Positions 50,891 through 62,490 of a stretch of DNA of 64,000 bases are shown here, piece by piece. The translations under genes were made by a program, and so were the position numbers. Each line of letters opens with the position of its first letter. The stretch's first letter is position 1. Below the pieces are notes generated by a model. It searched no databases and was not told where the DNA came from. It was given only the letters and a program-made list of their open reading frames with translations. Source of the stretch: Pardosa pseudoannulata (lineage: Eukaryota > Arthropoda > Arachnida > Araneae > Lycosidae); NCBI GenBank assembly GCA_032207245.1, contig CM063502.1, forward strand, positions 74,024,009 to 74,088,008, read 5' to 3'.

Positions 50891-52702
50891 TAATGTATTT
50901 ATATTTATATTATTATATTTATATAATTACAGATAATACTTTAAACTACCTTTATTGTAACACTTTAACTTTGATTAAGCATTCATTTAGAATAATGTCA
51001 CTACTCAACTGAACTTCAAAATTTTGAGCAAATTTATTATTAACGTTTTTAACACTGGTTACAAAAAATATCTATAAAAATCATCATAAAAAATTTTCAA
51101 CTAATCTTTATTTACTTATTTATTATTTTTATTTATATTATTATGTAAATTTGCTAGATAAATATAACAGGATCTATATAACGGTGCATTGTAAAATATA
51201 TAACATATAACGAAGCGTTGTAAAATGTATAACACACAAAAATGGCATATTTTTTACAAATATAGTAAGGAAAATTAACACATATTGGTTCAATAAATGG
51301 CATGTCTATTTTGTTATTAACGATATTGTAGCTAAAAGTGATATTTCATGCAGAGATCATGACCAACAAAACCTCAAAACCTCAATCATCAATCAAATAT
51401 TCTGACCAAACACAAACTTCGAGTAATAAATACCATCGTTTCTAAGCAAGTAAACATAACTTCATTAATAAAACCTATGTATAGATGATTAGGTACTGAT
51501 AAAGTTAACTTCCGAAACCCCCTTACAAAACAGGGTCGTTGGCGTAATTAATTATAACGGTTTCGAGGTTTTAAAGGTAGTCTGTATTTTCGCATAAAGA
51601 AAGACAAAATAGCTAAGAAATTACTCCTGTTAGTAATTTATCAAGCGCGGTAGTCGGTTGCTAATCAAGACAACAATTTTCAAGAGCAGGAAGCTGAAGA
51701 AAAAGTCCTCTCTCCCGATCTTCAATCGATATTGTAAAATGCCATCGCACGAGAATAATGGGTACTTCTGAAGTAATCACACTTAACGCTTTTTTTAAGC
51801 AATAAAGGTTAAAACAAGAACATCTGATAAGGGTAGACAAGATCTACTATTGTTGGATAATTGAAGCGATCAGCACCTAAGAAAAGGATAACAAGCGTAT
51901 TATTCATTGGTAATTGGTTGTCCTGCCAACCGTACTTATAGTAAGACAGGATAATAATTCAATGACTTGCTGCTTGGTAAAAGTACTTAAACCTATCATC
52001 GTCTTAAAACGTTTTACTGCGTTTTCAATATTGCCTGGAATGTATAAAAACAATTTTTTTAATCCTCGTTTGACTTTAGCCGTCTTTCATAGATTATACA
52101 AGTACATTTTATAATTGCTTAATATATTTATATATTGTCTATCATTATCGAGGAAATTATCCCAATTACTTAATTTGGTATTTAATATATGTTTAAGTGT
52201 GTACACAATCTCAAATAAATGAGTTCATTCCAATTTTTTTAAATTTAAAATATATTAAGAAATTAATTTATATCCAAAACAGGGGTTCACAACTTTAATT
52301 AAAAAGTTAATTAAATAGAGCAGCAAATACTATAGATAGTCAAGATAACCCATAAAATTATTCTTATGTATATGTCATTTTAGAAATAAACATTTTTCAG
52401 CACACTGATGGTAAAGCCTATTAACTCACAAAATCATATCTGAGTTGCCCTTTTCTAAACTTTGATTTACGATAGAAACAGTTATTTAATATACCCTACT
52501 ATTCATAATTACACATCAAACTACTATTACAAAACTAATACTACCAAACTACACATTAAATCGAAAAATCTTGTATCAGTAGAATCAGTATGCATGTCAT
52601 TGAAAACTCATCTTTTAAATGAACTATCTTTCTAAGATGTACCCATCACATAGTGCCTAAATTAATAAATATTTATCATATTTAATAATTAATATTTATA
52701 CA
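50891..52702. other. Noncoding stretch
   Basis: No supported gene. A GC-richer part at 51500-51900 has no exon-like frame with splice sites. The 66-codon frame at 51914-52114 is unassigned. Confidence 0.45.
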
Positions 52703-53056
<354 letters not shown>

Positions 53057-53230
53057 GCAGCTTTGCCCAGCTTTTGGTCATGGTAATTAATCTTTTCCCA
53101 AATAAGCGTTTGTTTTCATTTTAAAATATATATTATTTTTTAGATTATATCAGCACTAAAAAAATCGAAAATAACACAGTACGTTTTTGATAAAAGAATA
53201 ATATATTTTAATATGAATAAAATTGGGTGG

Positions 53231-53292
53231 CTTTGAAACGGGCACCGAGTCCCCGTTTCAAAGGTGGCAACTTTAACTGCAGAGCCACTAGC
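53231..53292 (-). mobile_element. tRNA-like SINE head (family 2), copy C, with 12-bp hairpin
   Basis: Minus strand begins AGTGGCTCTGCAGTTAAAG (A-box-like), continues GTTGCCACCTTTGAAACGG, and has a B-box-like GGTGCCCGTTTCAAAG. It resembles copies A and B below. In this copy CTTTGAAACGGG (53231-53242) and CCCGTTTCAAAG (53252-53263) form a perfect 12-bp stem with a 9-nt loop. Confidence 0.55.
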
Positions 53293-53579
53293 AAAAAAAG
53301 CTTGAGGTTAAAAAAGTAAGAAAACATAATATATTAGAGGTAATATATTTATGATGCTTTTTGATGAAAGTTTTTTCGAGATGTAAAATAGGATTGTCCC
53401 TCTCGGTTATACTAATAAACACGTGTCAAAACCTGGTTTCTATTGGTTTAGTGGTTTTGGTTGTTATCCGGGCCAAAAATGAAACATCCTTTGTCTTCAT
53501 ATGATAGTATAGAAAAAATATTTTATACAGCGATATTTTAAATGTAATTTACTTTTACTGAGGGTTTAAAATATGCTAA

Positions 53580-54243
53580 GATTCTTATTCATGAATAGCG
53601 TTTTCATTTTACCCAGATTTACGTAAAACATACTTCCTCCGTAAATGTAAAGTAAAATTTTCTAAATGTAGGTAATCAGTATATCAGAAATTATGTCAAC
53701 TATTATAGCAAATACAGACTGTAAATACTTGAAAAAGGAAAATTCCGTTATCTGGAATCAAACCTGGGGTTGCCTGCTTGGAATGTGGGAACTTTTCCAT
53801 AGAGCCACCGACGTACATACAGCTAACGAATTAGGAAAACATCTGTGCGCATTGTGACACAAAGGTAATCAATTTTTAAATTAAATCTAATACTCTTTCG
53901 AGCTAAGAATATTAGAAGATTCTTATGAATAGCGTTTTCATTTTACCCGGATTTACGTAAAACGTACTTCCTCCGTAAATGTAAAGTAAAATTTTCTAAA
54001 TGTAGGTAATCAGTATAGCAGAAATTATGTCAACTATTATAGCAAACACATGCAGTAAATACTTGAAAAAGGAAAGTTCCGTTATCTGGAATCAAACCCG
54101 GGTCGCCTGCTTGGAATGTGGAAACTTTATCGCAGAGCCACCGACGTACAGACAGTTTACGAATTAGGAAAACATCTGTGCGCATTGTAACACAAAGGTA
54201 ATCAATTTTAAAATTAAATATAATACTCTTTCGAGATATAATA
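53580..54243. repeat. Tandem duplication, offset 334 bp, each copy with a tRNA-like SINE (family 2)
   Basis: 53580-53913 and 53918-54243 are near-identical, both running from GAATAGCGTTTTCATTTTAC to AATACTCTTTCGAG. Each carries a minus-strand tRNA-like head (53744-53812 and 54078-54146) with GGTGGCTCT as A box and GGTTTGATTCCAG as B box. The minus-strand 74-codon frame at 54030-54254 is a shadow of the element. Confidence 0.9.
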
Positions 54244-54787
54244 TCTGTTGGCACTTTATATTATACCAAGAAACGTATGGTAAAATTAGGTTCTGAACTG
54301 GTTCAACAGTTTCTTCCAGTTATAAATGCTAAATATGAAACAAGCTTCCTTTTTAAATGATAGTATTGATTACATAGATATACAGATTATATTATGCATG
54401 TGTTAATGTATTCATGCATAAACTTCTCAATCAAATTGCTAATTTTTTGCAAATATTGACTAAACCTTCATTAAATAGATATGATACTTGAAGAAAGAAA
54501 TAATACAGCATGCTGACATTTCCACAAAGTATTTTAAAGATGCCACGAAAATTAAGCTGTCTCAATCCATCAAAGTCATAAAGGACAGGTGTTTATCGCA
54601 TGAAAACGGAAATTTGTCAATAAACATTTCATTGTGATTATCGAAGTTTGACTCTATATCTCCTTGCACTAACGGAAAGAATATTTATCATTCTTTATTA
54701 GAGCACATCAGCCTGTCTTCGTTTTTTTGGTTCTTATTTTTTCGTTTATTATTTATCCATTTGTCATAATGCTTCATTCTCACAAAA
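54244..54787. other. Noncoding stretch
   Basis: No recognised feature. Confidence 0.45.
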
Positions 54788-56582
54788 GACATGAGTAGGA
54801 TATGAAAAGAAGTGTGGGAGAATAGAATAAAACTCTCGTTTCTCTTATAATACTATAATAGCTTATGAAAGAAGATTAAGAAGCTATGAGACAGAAGTTG
54901 TTCGGGCATGCTTTTACTCTCGTTTGCGTCAAATGCATGTATTACAGCAATTTAATACGTTTTATAAGTAATATAAAACCAGATTTATATATCAACTAAT
55001 ACTTTAATAACAAAAGCGAATGAAGTTTAGTAATATGAATTAGGCTTTAAGGAGACAATAACCTTCAAAATATATTTTGTTTTTAATTAGAATACTAGAA
55101 TATTTTGTATTAAAATTCAAATTAACAATATATTCATGAAAAAATGTTAGGAATTTCAAGGTAAAAATATCAGCATTTTAAAAGTTATTTATTATTAATT
55201 TTTCAAAGTTGTTTCAACCAGAAGAATCCGCACTATTTCCTTTAATACACAATACGATTATCTATGTTTTGAAGATATCTTAAGGTTTTATTAAAATTTA
55301 TTTGTTGTAATAAAAATGAAAAGAAGATATAAAAAAAACTATAATATTGAAAAGATTCATTTTTACTCTACAAAACTTTTGTGATAGTAATTTTAATTCC
55401 AAAATTGACATAATCTACAGTTAGAAAAAATTTATTTTAACTCTCTTTTAATTTCTATGGTATAAGGAAAAAAGTGAATAAATTTCGAAGAAATATAACA
55501 GTTATAAATGCACATGAAGTGCTTAAAATATTCATAAAATAAAAAATTGTTTAAGAAATTTTTAAAGTTATTATTTCTAATAATATGCTCATCTGATGAT
55601 TGCATTTATTTAAGGATGATTGGTACAAAACATTCTTTTCTTATTTTTATTTCTAAATCTATTTCACATTTTATGTGACAGGAGTGACAGACATGAGTAG
55701 GATATGAAAAGAAGTGTGGGAGAATAGAATAAAACTCTCGTTTCTCTTATAATACTATAATAGCTTATGAAAGAAGATTACGGAGCTATGAGACAGAAGT
55801 TGTTCGGGCATGCTTTTACTCTTGTTTGCGTCAAATGCATGTATTACAGCAAATTAAAACGTTTTATAAGTTATAAGAAACAAGCTTTATATATCAACTA
55901 ATACTTTAATAACAAAAGCGAATGAAGTTTAGTAATAGGAATTAGGCTTTAAAGAAACAATAACCTTCCAAATATAATTTGTTTTTAATTAGAATACTAG
56001 AATATTTTGTATTAAAGTTCAACATTAACAATATATTTATGAAAAAAATTAGGAATTTCAAAGTAAAAATATCAGTATTTTAAAAGTTGTTTATTATTAA
56101 TTTTTCAGAATTGTTTCACCCAAAAAGATCTGCACGATTTCCTTTAATACATAATATGATCATCTATGTTTTTAAAATATCTTTTAGATCTTATTACAAT
56201 TTATTTGTTGTCACAAGAATGAAAAGAAGACATAATAAAACTATAATAGTGAAAAGATTCAATTTTACTCTACAAAACTTCTTTAATGGTAATTTTAATG
56301 CCAGAATTGATAATTTGAATTTGAAAAGTATTTATCTTAAATCTCTTTAATTTCTATAATATAAGGAAAAGTGAATAAATTTCGAAGAAATATGACAGTT
56401 ATAAATGCACCTGGTGTGCTTAAATATTCATAAAATAAAAAATCGTTTTAAAGAAATTTTTAGAGTTATTATTTATAATAATAGCTTTATATGCTGTTCC
56501 AGTGATTGCATTTATTTTAGGATGAATGGTACAAAACACTCTTTTCTTATTCTTATTTATAAATCTATTTCACATTTTAACA
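54788..56582. repeat. Tandem duplication of an ~890-bp unit
   Basis: GACATGAGTAGGATATGAAA starts both copies (54788 and 55690, offset 902). Both run collinearly through GAAGTTGTTCGGGCATGC, AACAAAAGCGAATGAAG, GATTGCATTTATTT and end at TCTATTTCACATTTTA (about 55676 and 56582). The first ~250 bp is nearly identical and later parts show scattered changes. A short 13-bp junction separates the copies. The 85-87-codon frames in copy 2 are broken in copy 1, so they are not conserved genes. Confidence 0.95.
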
Positions 56583-57043
56583 AGCTAGAAATATGGAAAT
56601 TGAAAATTAAATTTTGCTTAGCTGAATTGCTATCTCTACCTATAACAGTATCAATTTTTTGATGAAATTTAATGAAGTATTCTTTATTATAAATTTAAAA
56701 TTGATGTGAAAAAGTATTAATTTAATAGGAAAAAGATATAAATTGAGTAGAAAAACTCCTTGTAAAAATCAATAGCAATCATAAGTACAAGTAATAAGTA
56801 CAAGTGCAAGAAGCAATGCCAAATTGATGTTACATTGAGAAGTCAATTAAAATGCCATTATAGATCTAAATGTCGTAGAGGCTCATTAAATGTTTCTTTA
56901 TTGATGTTCCTGAAATGAACAGTAGTATAATGTATTTCTAAGAGTTTATTGCAATTCTCATTTCAGAGCATACATTTTTATGCATAGTTTTTGCTTTTAT
57001 GTTAAAATATGTGTACTAATTAGAGCTGAATTAGAGCTTGTTT

Positions 57044-57285
57044 CGTTTGGTTTGAAGCATTACGGTTTACTATTTTGCTACATGAGAGCTAATGAGACAG
57101 ATTTCTTGAGGGTGGGGAGTGGGGTGTTGGGACACTAAGGTCCACTGTTTTGCTAAATGAAGGCTAATGAGACTGAGATTTCTTGCTTATAATCTATTCT
57201 TAAAGCCTACGAACATCCATGCCAGCAGTGAAATTTAAACCCACAAACTCTAAAAGCAGCCCCCTACCCATTCAGCCTTTGTCTG
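57044..57285 (-). mobile_element. tRNA-derived SINE (family 1) with duplicated 3' module
   Basis: The family's 3' end occurs twice on the plus strand: TTGAAGCATTACGGTTTAC with GAGAGCTAATGAGACAG, and then GACACTAAGGTCCACTG with GAAGGCTAATGAGACTG. The two are separated by a G-rich insert GGGTGGGGAGTGGGGTG. One middle module (CTACGAACATCCATGCC) and a decayed head follow. Confidence 0.75.
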
Positions 57286-58543
57286 GCAGTTTAATTTAGG
57301 AATAAGTTTCAAAGTTATATTAGATAGATTATAATTTTTCAGCAGAGGTTACACATTTCTTCTATTTTATTCATATCCGTACTTGCTACTCTTTAGTCTG
57401 CTTCCTATTAATTATACAAGTATACACATATATGTATACAGAGTTACAAAGAAATACACACATATGTTTCTTTAACTTTAATAAGTTCGCTTAAATAAAT
57501 ACGTTATAAAGTATATAGAGATTTATATTATAAAAGGAATAGAGTACTTTATATAACAGATAGTGTGTTTTGCTCAAAATGAATAACTCCTTTGGGCTAT
57601 TGATTTAGTTATTAGACTCAAAAGACCTAATAAAGCTTTTAACTTGGTTTCAGCTGTTTTATTGAAAAATAATCATTTTAAATGATATTATGGTATCAAA
57701 TCCTTAGTGATATTAGGTTCTTATACGAAAAGAGGCGTCGAAAATGTTTAATATTGAATTTTCATAATCTTTTGAACGATAATGTGACGTGGATATAAGA
57801 ATTTGGGCGATCTCCTCGTTAATAATTCCCAATAATAGAAACCAATTTATTTTACTAATAACGTATTATGAAATATTTTTTTACATATTCCCACAAAGAT
57901 AATTTTAAGTAATTTTCCATTCTTTTGATCATTGAAAGTTGTTTTTGTGCTTTTCATGTAAAGTATAGTTTTTAATATTTATGGAACTGAATTTTTAATG
58001 TTTAATAGTACTTGCTTTTATACTAGATAAAATTTTATTTTGGAAAAAGCATATTAGTTAGCGATTGTAATGAAGTAGTTTACAATATATATGTTCTAAA
58101 GTGATCATTTTATATATATCGCATGTCCTAATGAAATGGTTTAAGAATACTAAAAGTAAAAAAAAATGATGTAAGTTCAGAGTTACATTAATTCACAGAT
58201 AGAATTTAAAATATTTATCAAAGTTTTAAACATTAATATATCTCTGTATACAAGAATAGTTTTACTGTATTTTATTTTACGTCTTAATAACGCTGCTAGC
58301 TTTCTGTTCTACAGTAAATTCTAAAGAATATTTTCGGCACAAGTTGAGACAATAATACCTTTGTTTGTTATATATGAATTATAAGTTATTTTTCAATACC
58401 AGGCTTACTTTTAACTCACTATTAGTAAGGACTAATATGACATTCAGCATACCCGTTTTTATTGTTAAAAGGTTTATAAAACTCAGCTATATTTTTATCA
58501 TCTGAAAAGAACACTTTAGTCATCTGTACAAACTAATTATGTT
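57286..58543. other. Noncoding AT-rich stretch
   Basis: No recognised gene, RNA or repeat. Confidence 0.5.
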
Positions 58544-58544
58544 C

Positions 58545-58605
<61 letters not shown>
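58544..58605. repeat. (TA)n microsatellite, left flank of the second LTR-like element
   Basis: About 30 TA units with one phase shift at 58586, running directly into TGACAGG. Confidence 0.97.
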
Positions 58606-58606
<1 letters not shown>

Positions 58607-58896
58607 GACAGGTCCCACTAAATGACACTAGAGTTCGGAGTACCACTTCATCTCTTTATTTAAATCTCATACACACTACTCTACAATGGCGTCTCACATT
58701 GGCTTTAACTTCTAACAAAGGCAGATTTAACTGCTTCGAGGAGCTGCAGGTCTGACTGTGGAAAGTGCATACTGCTCTCTGCTCATATCACTGTGCGTGA
58801 GCTGTATTTATGTGACTAACTCCTCAAGAACGCGTCACTCCCATTAAAAGAATCCCTAATTAAAATCTCTTAAAATTAATCTATATTTTAAATCCT

Positions 58897-58900
<4 letters not shown>
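58606..58900 (-). mobile_element. Solo-LTR-like element inside (TA)n, copy 2 (full length)
   Basis: In its transcription sense (minus) the element begins TGTCAGGATTTAAAATATAG and ends TTTAGTGGGACCTGTCA, giving TG...CA ends. Inside it carries GGAGTGACGCG, the TATA-like ACATAAATACAGC, the initiator-like CACAGTGATATG, TCTGCCTTTGTTAGAAGTTA and the polyA-type AATAAAG, in the same order as the copy at 6551-6813. The 295-bp length and organisation fit a solo LTR. (TA)n flanks both sides, so a target-site duplication cannot be distinguished from the repeat. Confidence 0.65.
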
Positions 58901-58939
<39 letters not shown>

Positions 58940-58949
58940 ATATATATAT

Positions 58950-59040
<91 letters not shown>
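58901..59040. repeat. (TA)n microsatellite, right flank of the second LTR-like element
   Basis: About 65 TA units interrupted by GTGTA and GAGATA variants. Confidence 0.97.
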
Positions 59041-59043
<3 letters not shown>

Positions 59044-59395
59044 CATGAGTTAAGTAAAGACAACATAAGTATTATCGTTAGTTTGGATTAGTATTTTAGA
59101 GTTAATTACAAATATTAACGAATTCCAATTTTAAAAAACAGTACTACAAGAGTGTCTAGAGGTATACTTGAATCATTGGACAATCAGACTTTGTCATAAA
59201 CGATTTTTTCCCCTTAAGATGACAAAAATTATGTCTTTAAAAATTCTCCTATGTACCTCGATGTCTATTTATTCGGATAACACCATTAAGTCAACCAACA
59301 GTACTTTTTATGATAGGGTGGTAGAAGAAAGAAATCGCAAAGATTCTTCAGATGAACTCCATCACACAATGTAGTCTGATGGTGATTTCGACTAG

Positions 59396-60230
59396 ACGAT
59401 GGAAATGTCTAATAAGCTTATTATTCCTCTGAAAATAAGTGAATTAGATTTAGTGGCAGTATATTGTTTCCAAACTTGGCCAGTTATGAAAATATATAAA
59501 TAAAATCATTTTTATATTGCTACTCTGAAAATTGTATTCTGGATTACAAAGAAAAGGGATTCGAATATCGAAATAATCTATATCGATATCGAAATAATCT
59601 ATATCGATAATAAATGAATCTATATCGAAATGACTGGGAGTTTTTTTACTGGGACAACTGCTAGATTACACAATATTCCGTATACCTTAGTACAAATCTC
59701 TGCAGCAACATTATTCAGGAGATGAACCTGAACATACCATGTGGAATCGTGTGTTGCTATCGGCTATCTGTTTTGAATGATATGATAAATTTTGTTTGAA
59801 TTTTATAAACATCACATATGCATTCTCCTTATTTAAAACTAGTATTTTGTAATTACTAGTGAATATTAAACAAATATAGTGTTAACATTAATGCAACATG
59901 AAACATACATTGAGGATCACTGAACTACATTGTACTGAAAATTGAAAATCAAAGCAATTTTTTTAGAACGACAATAATTAGGTTATTCAAAAATCTGCCA
60001 TTCTACCAACATATAAGTTAGTAATTTTATTCTGAGGACATCATAAAGAATAGTGGACGACACAAAATACCCTAGCAGCATTATTCAAGAGATAAACTCA
60101 ACCACACCATGTGGTGCTATCGGCAATCAGATTTGAATGTCTATTAAGCTTATCATTACTCCAAAAACAAGAGAAATACTACTTATGTTTAAATGACAGC
60201 AATTCGTTTCGAAACTTTAGTTTCTGAAAC
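59396..60230. repeat. Diverged duplicate blocks (offset about 740 and 380 bp)
   Basis: 59405-59475 (ATGTCTAATAAGCTTATTAT, then TTGTTTCCAAACTT) resembles 60139-60225 (ATGTCTATTAAGCTTATCAT, then TTCGTTTCGAAACTT). The block 59705-59780 (CAGCAACATTATTCAGGAGA, ACCATGTGG, TTGCTATCGGC) resembles 60071-60135 (CAGCATTATTCAAGAGA, ACCATGTGG, GTGCTATCGGC). A small array of ATCGAAATAATCTATATCG units lies at 59563-59627. Confidence 0.65.
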
Positions 60231-60447
60231 TATTGGTAAAACTCAGTTCTATTTGGACCACCTTAAAAGAGCAATTTCGTCTGCTGTAAAAAGAGTTTTA
60301 TCTCATTCCTTTTGTATAAATGTAGTGCTTGAGTTTAAAAAAGACACGTTAGCAATTATCGTTACTTTGGAGTGGATATTTGTACTTACTACCGAATATC
60401 CAACAAATATAATTTTTAACAACGGTACAATATTTTTGAATGAATGA
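60193..60447 (+). other. Unassigned 84-codon ORF
   Basis: The frame starts at an ATG inside the duplicated block and includes FETLVSETIGKTQFYLDHL and AISSAVKRVLSHSF. The composition is more protein-like than most chance frames here. I know no matching family, and no splice or promoter evidence supports it. It could be coincidental or a relic of an element. Confidence 0.2.
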
Positions 60448-60834
60448 AAGCCTTTCCTCTTAAAGGTGTTTATTACGAAAGAAAATTTGCCCTCAATGCA
60501 GTGAGATGTTGATACGTTTTTCCTCTTTGTACTTGAAAACAGGGCGGAAGGAAAGTGTTACTATAACTTAGGGTAAACAAATATTACACAATAAAGGAAT
60601 TGGATGAGTTTTCCTGAGAAATCCTTTTCAGTAGTACATTTTTTACGCTTTACGTTAGCTAACGCTACCTCTTTAGACAGATAACGTATCTTTTTTTAAA
60701 GATAATAGCTGTCGTAAAAAATGACTTTGAGAGGCAGTGATTATATAGCATGCACAATTTCCTGTTTTAAAATTGATACATTACTGCTAATGCCTCAGAA
60801 ATCGCTGAGAAAATATTTTCGCAAATGGACGTGA

Positions 60835-60985
60835 TAATGAGCTGTTACCCCTGGGGGGTGGGCGCGAACATGAACCCACTAAGTGCCAAATGCGCGTGAT
60901 TCGAATCTTTTTAAACGTGAGCGTGTGTGATCGTGAGTCCAAAAAACACGCACACCCTGATCAATTTCGGCCCAACTCACTCAAA
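60835..60985. other. GC-richer, CpG-bearing island
   Basis: Contains CCTGGGGGGTGGGCGCGAAC, GTGCCAAATGCGCGTG, the B-box-like GTGATTCGAATC and GTGAGCGTGTGTGATCGTG, well above the local GC level. It may be a degenerate SINE head, another inserted element or a regulatory patch. I cannot decide which. Confidence 0.35.
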
Positions 60986-61249
60986 CCTTAGGAAAACTCT
61001 TTCCCTCAGAAAATATATCACCGAGTGATCAACAAGTTACTACCCTAATAAATTTCGTGATAAATATTCATAACCACTTTTGGCTAGAATTTATCCGTGC
61101 AATATTAATGAGCCATTTCCATTTTAGTAATGCAACCGATACCATTAAATGTTGTGGGAAGAAGATGATTATTCCTACACGTCTTTAAAACTCCAAAATT
61201 AATGACGATGCTGAGATAATATATTGCAATTAAAAAAACTATGAAAATA

Positions 61250-62490
61250 CCTAAATGACCGATATTGGTATTTCTTAATCTTCTGGTGTTATGAAGCTAC
61301 TGAAAATTTTATTTATTCAGTAAAGAAGCGATCTACCAGTAAATTACATGGCATGAAATATGAACTGAAAGGCCATTCATGGCATCCGAGTCATAAGGAG
61401 TGTTGAATATCTGCGTGTTAAAATAAATAATGGAAGATGAAAGTAGAGATATATATAACTGGTACCTGCCAAATATGATATTAACACCTATAAACTTTTA
61501 ATATTGACACTATAGTTATGCAATTTCTTTAAAAGAGTCATTTTTCTGTCAAGCGATTTTCCTTTGTATTTAACTGCATTCTAACTTAAATTTTATATAT
61601 AATTTTCGATACTTTTCTTTGCAAATTAGTTTAAAAGATTTTGTATGTAAGTCTCTAATAAATACTTAGTAATGTTGCTAGAAGAGGTCTGAATGGTGGG
61701 AAGCTTCCTTTTGGTACTAAAATCCTCGAGTTTGAATCCCACTGCTGGCATAAATTCATAGCCGTTAGGAATCGGCTTTAAGCATTATGTTCCAGTCTCA
61801 TTAACTTTAGTGCTGTAAAAAGTAGACAGAAGTGCTCCAAATAATGCAAGGGCTGTGTTGCATTCCACCGAAAAATCCTTTTCTGTTAAATGAACCTTCA
61901 AGTATTTTTAGTGCACTATAGGTACGGACTATACAAAATATCTTATCAGTATCTGACTGTGAAATTTTTTCTTAACTTATTTGATATATTAGGCTTTAGT
62001 CTCATTTATTTTCGCATAGCAAAAACTAAATGTAACTGCTCCAAACGAAACAAGAGCTACGTAGAATTCCGCTGACAAATCCTTTTTTGTTAAGCAATCT
62101 TCCAGAGTATGTATATTGCATTCTAGGTACAAACTACACAAAAAATCGTATTAGTATCTAATTTCTGATTTTTTATAAATTTATTTGAAGAACTGATTTT
62201 ACCTAAGGTTCCACTAATAAATCCTTAATAAAACTTATCTTTTTGTGATCCTCCAAATCTTTATGAGATCGTCTTGTGGTCCAGCAGCTATTAAAAACTT
62301 TATTCCTCTGACGAAGAAGTTTTATATATAATACTAATTTGCATAGTGTGAAATATGAATTGAAAAAGCCATTTATGACATTGGAGTTGAAGAACTGTTG
62401 AACATTTCAGCGCAAATATGGATAGTTAAAGTTGAAAGTAGAATACATTTAACGGTTAATGCCAAATGAGATCTGAAGGGAGATGATTCC
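61250..62490. repeat. Diverged duplication (~1 kb offset) with an inner 205-bp duplication
   Basis: 61280-61460 (GGCATGAAATATGAACTGAA, CCATTCATGGCATCCGAG) recurs at 62262-62450 (GTGTGAAATATGAATTGAA, CCATTTATGACATTGGAG). Inside, 61862-61970 and 62068-62175 repeat each other with about 205-bp spacing (AAATCCTTTTCTGTTAA against AAATCCTTTTTTGTTAA; TAGGTACGGACTATACAAAA against TAGGTACAAACTACACAAAA). A SINE sits inside the first copy. Confidence 0.7.
61684..61850 (+). mobile_element. tRNA-derived SINE (family 1), degenerate
   Basis: The B-box region GAGTTTGAATCCCACTGC is followed by CATAGCCGTTAGGAATCGG, CTTTAAGCATTATGTTCC and AGTCTCATTAACTTTAG, then AAGTGCTCCAAATAATG, all in family-1 order. The A box is poorly preserved and no clear TSD is seen. 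Confidence 0.75.
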
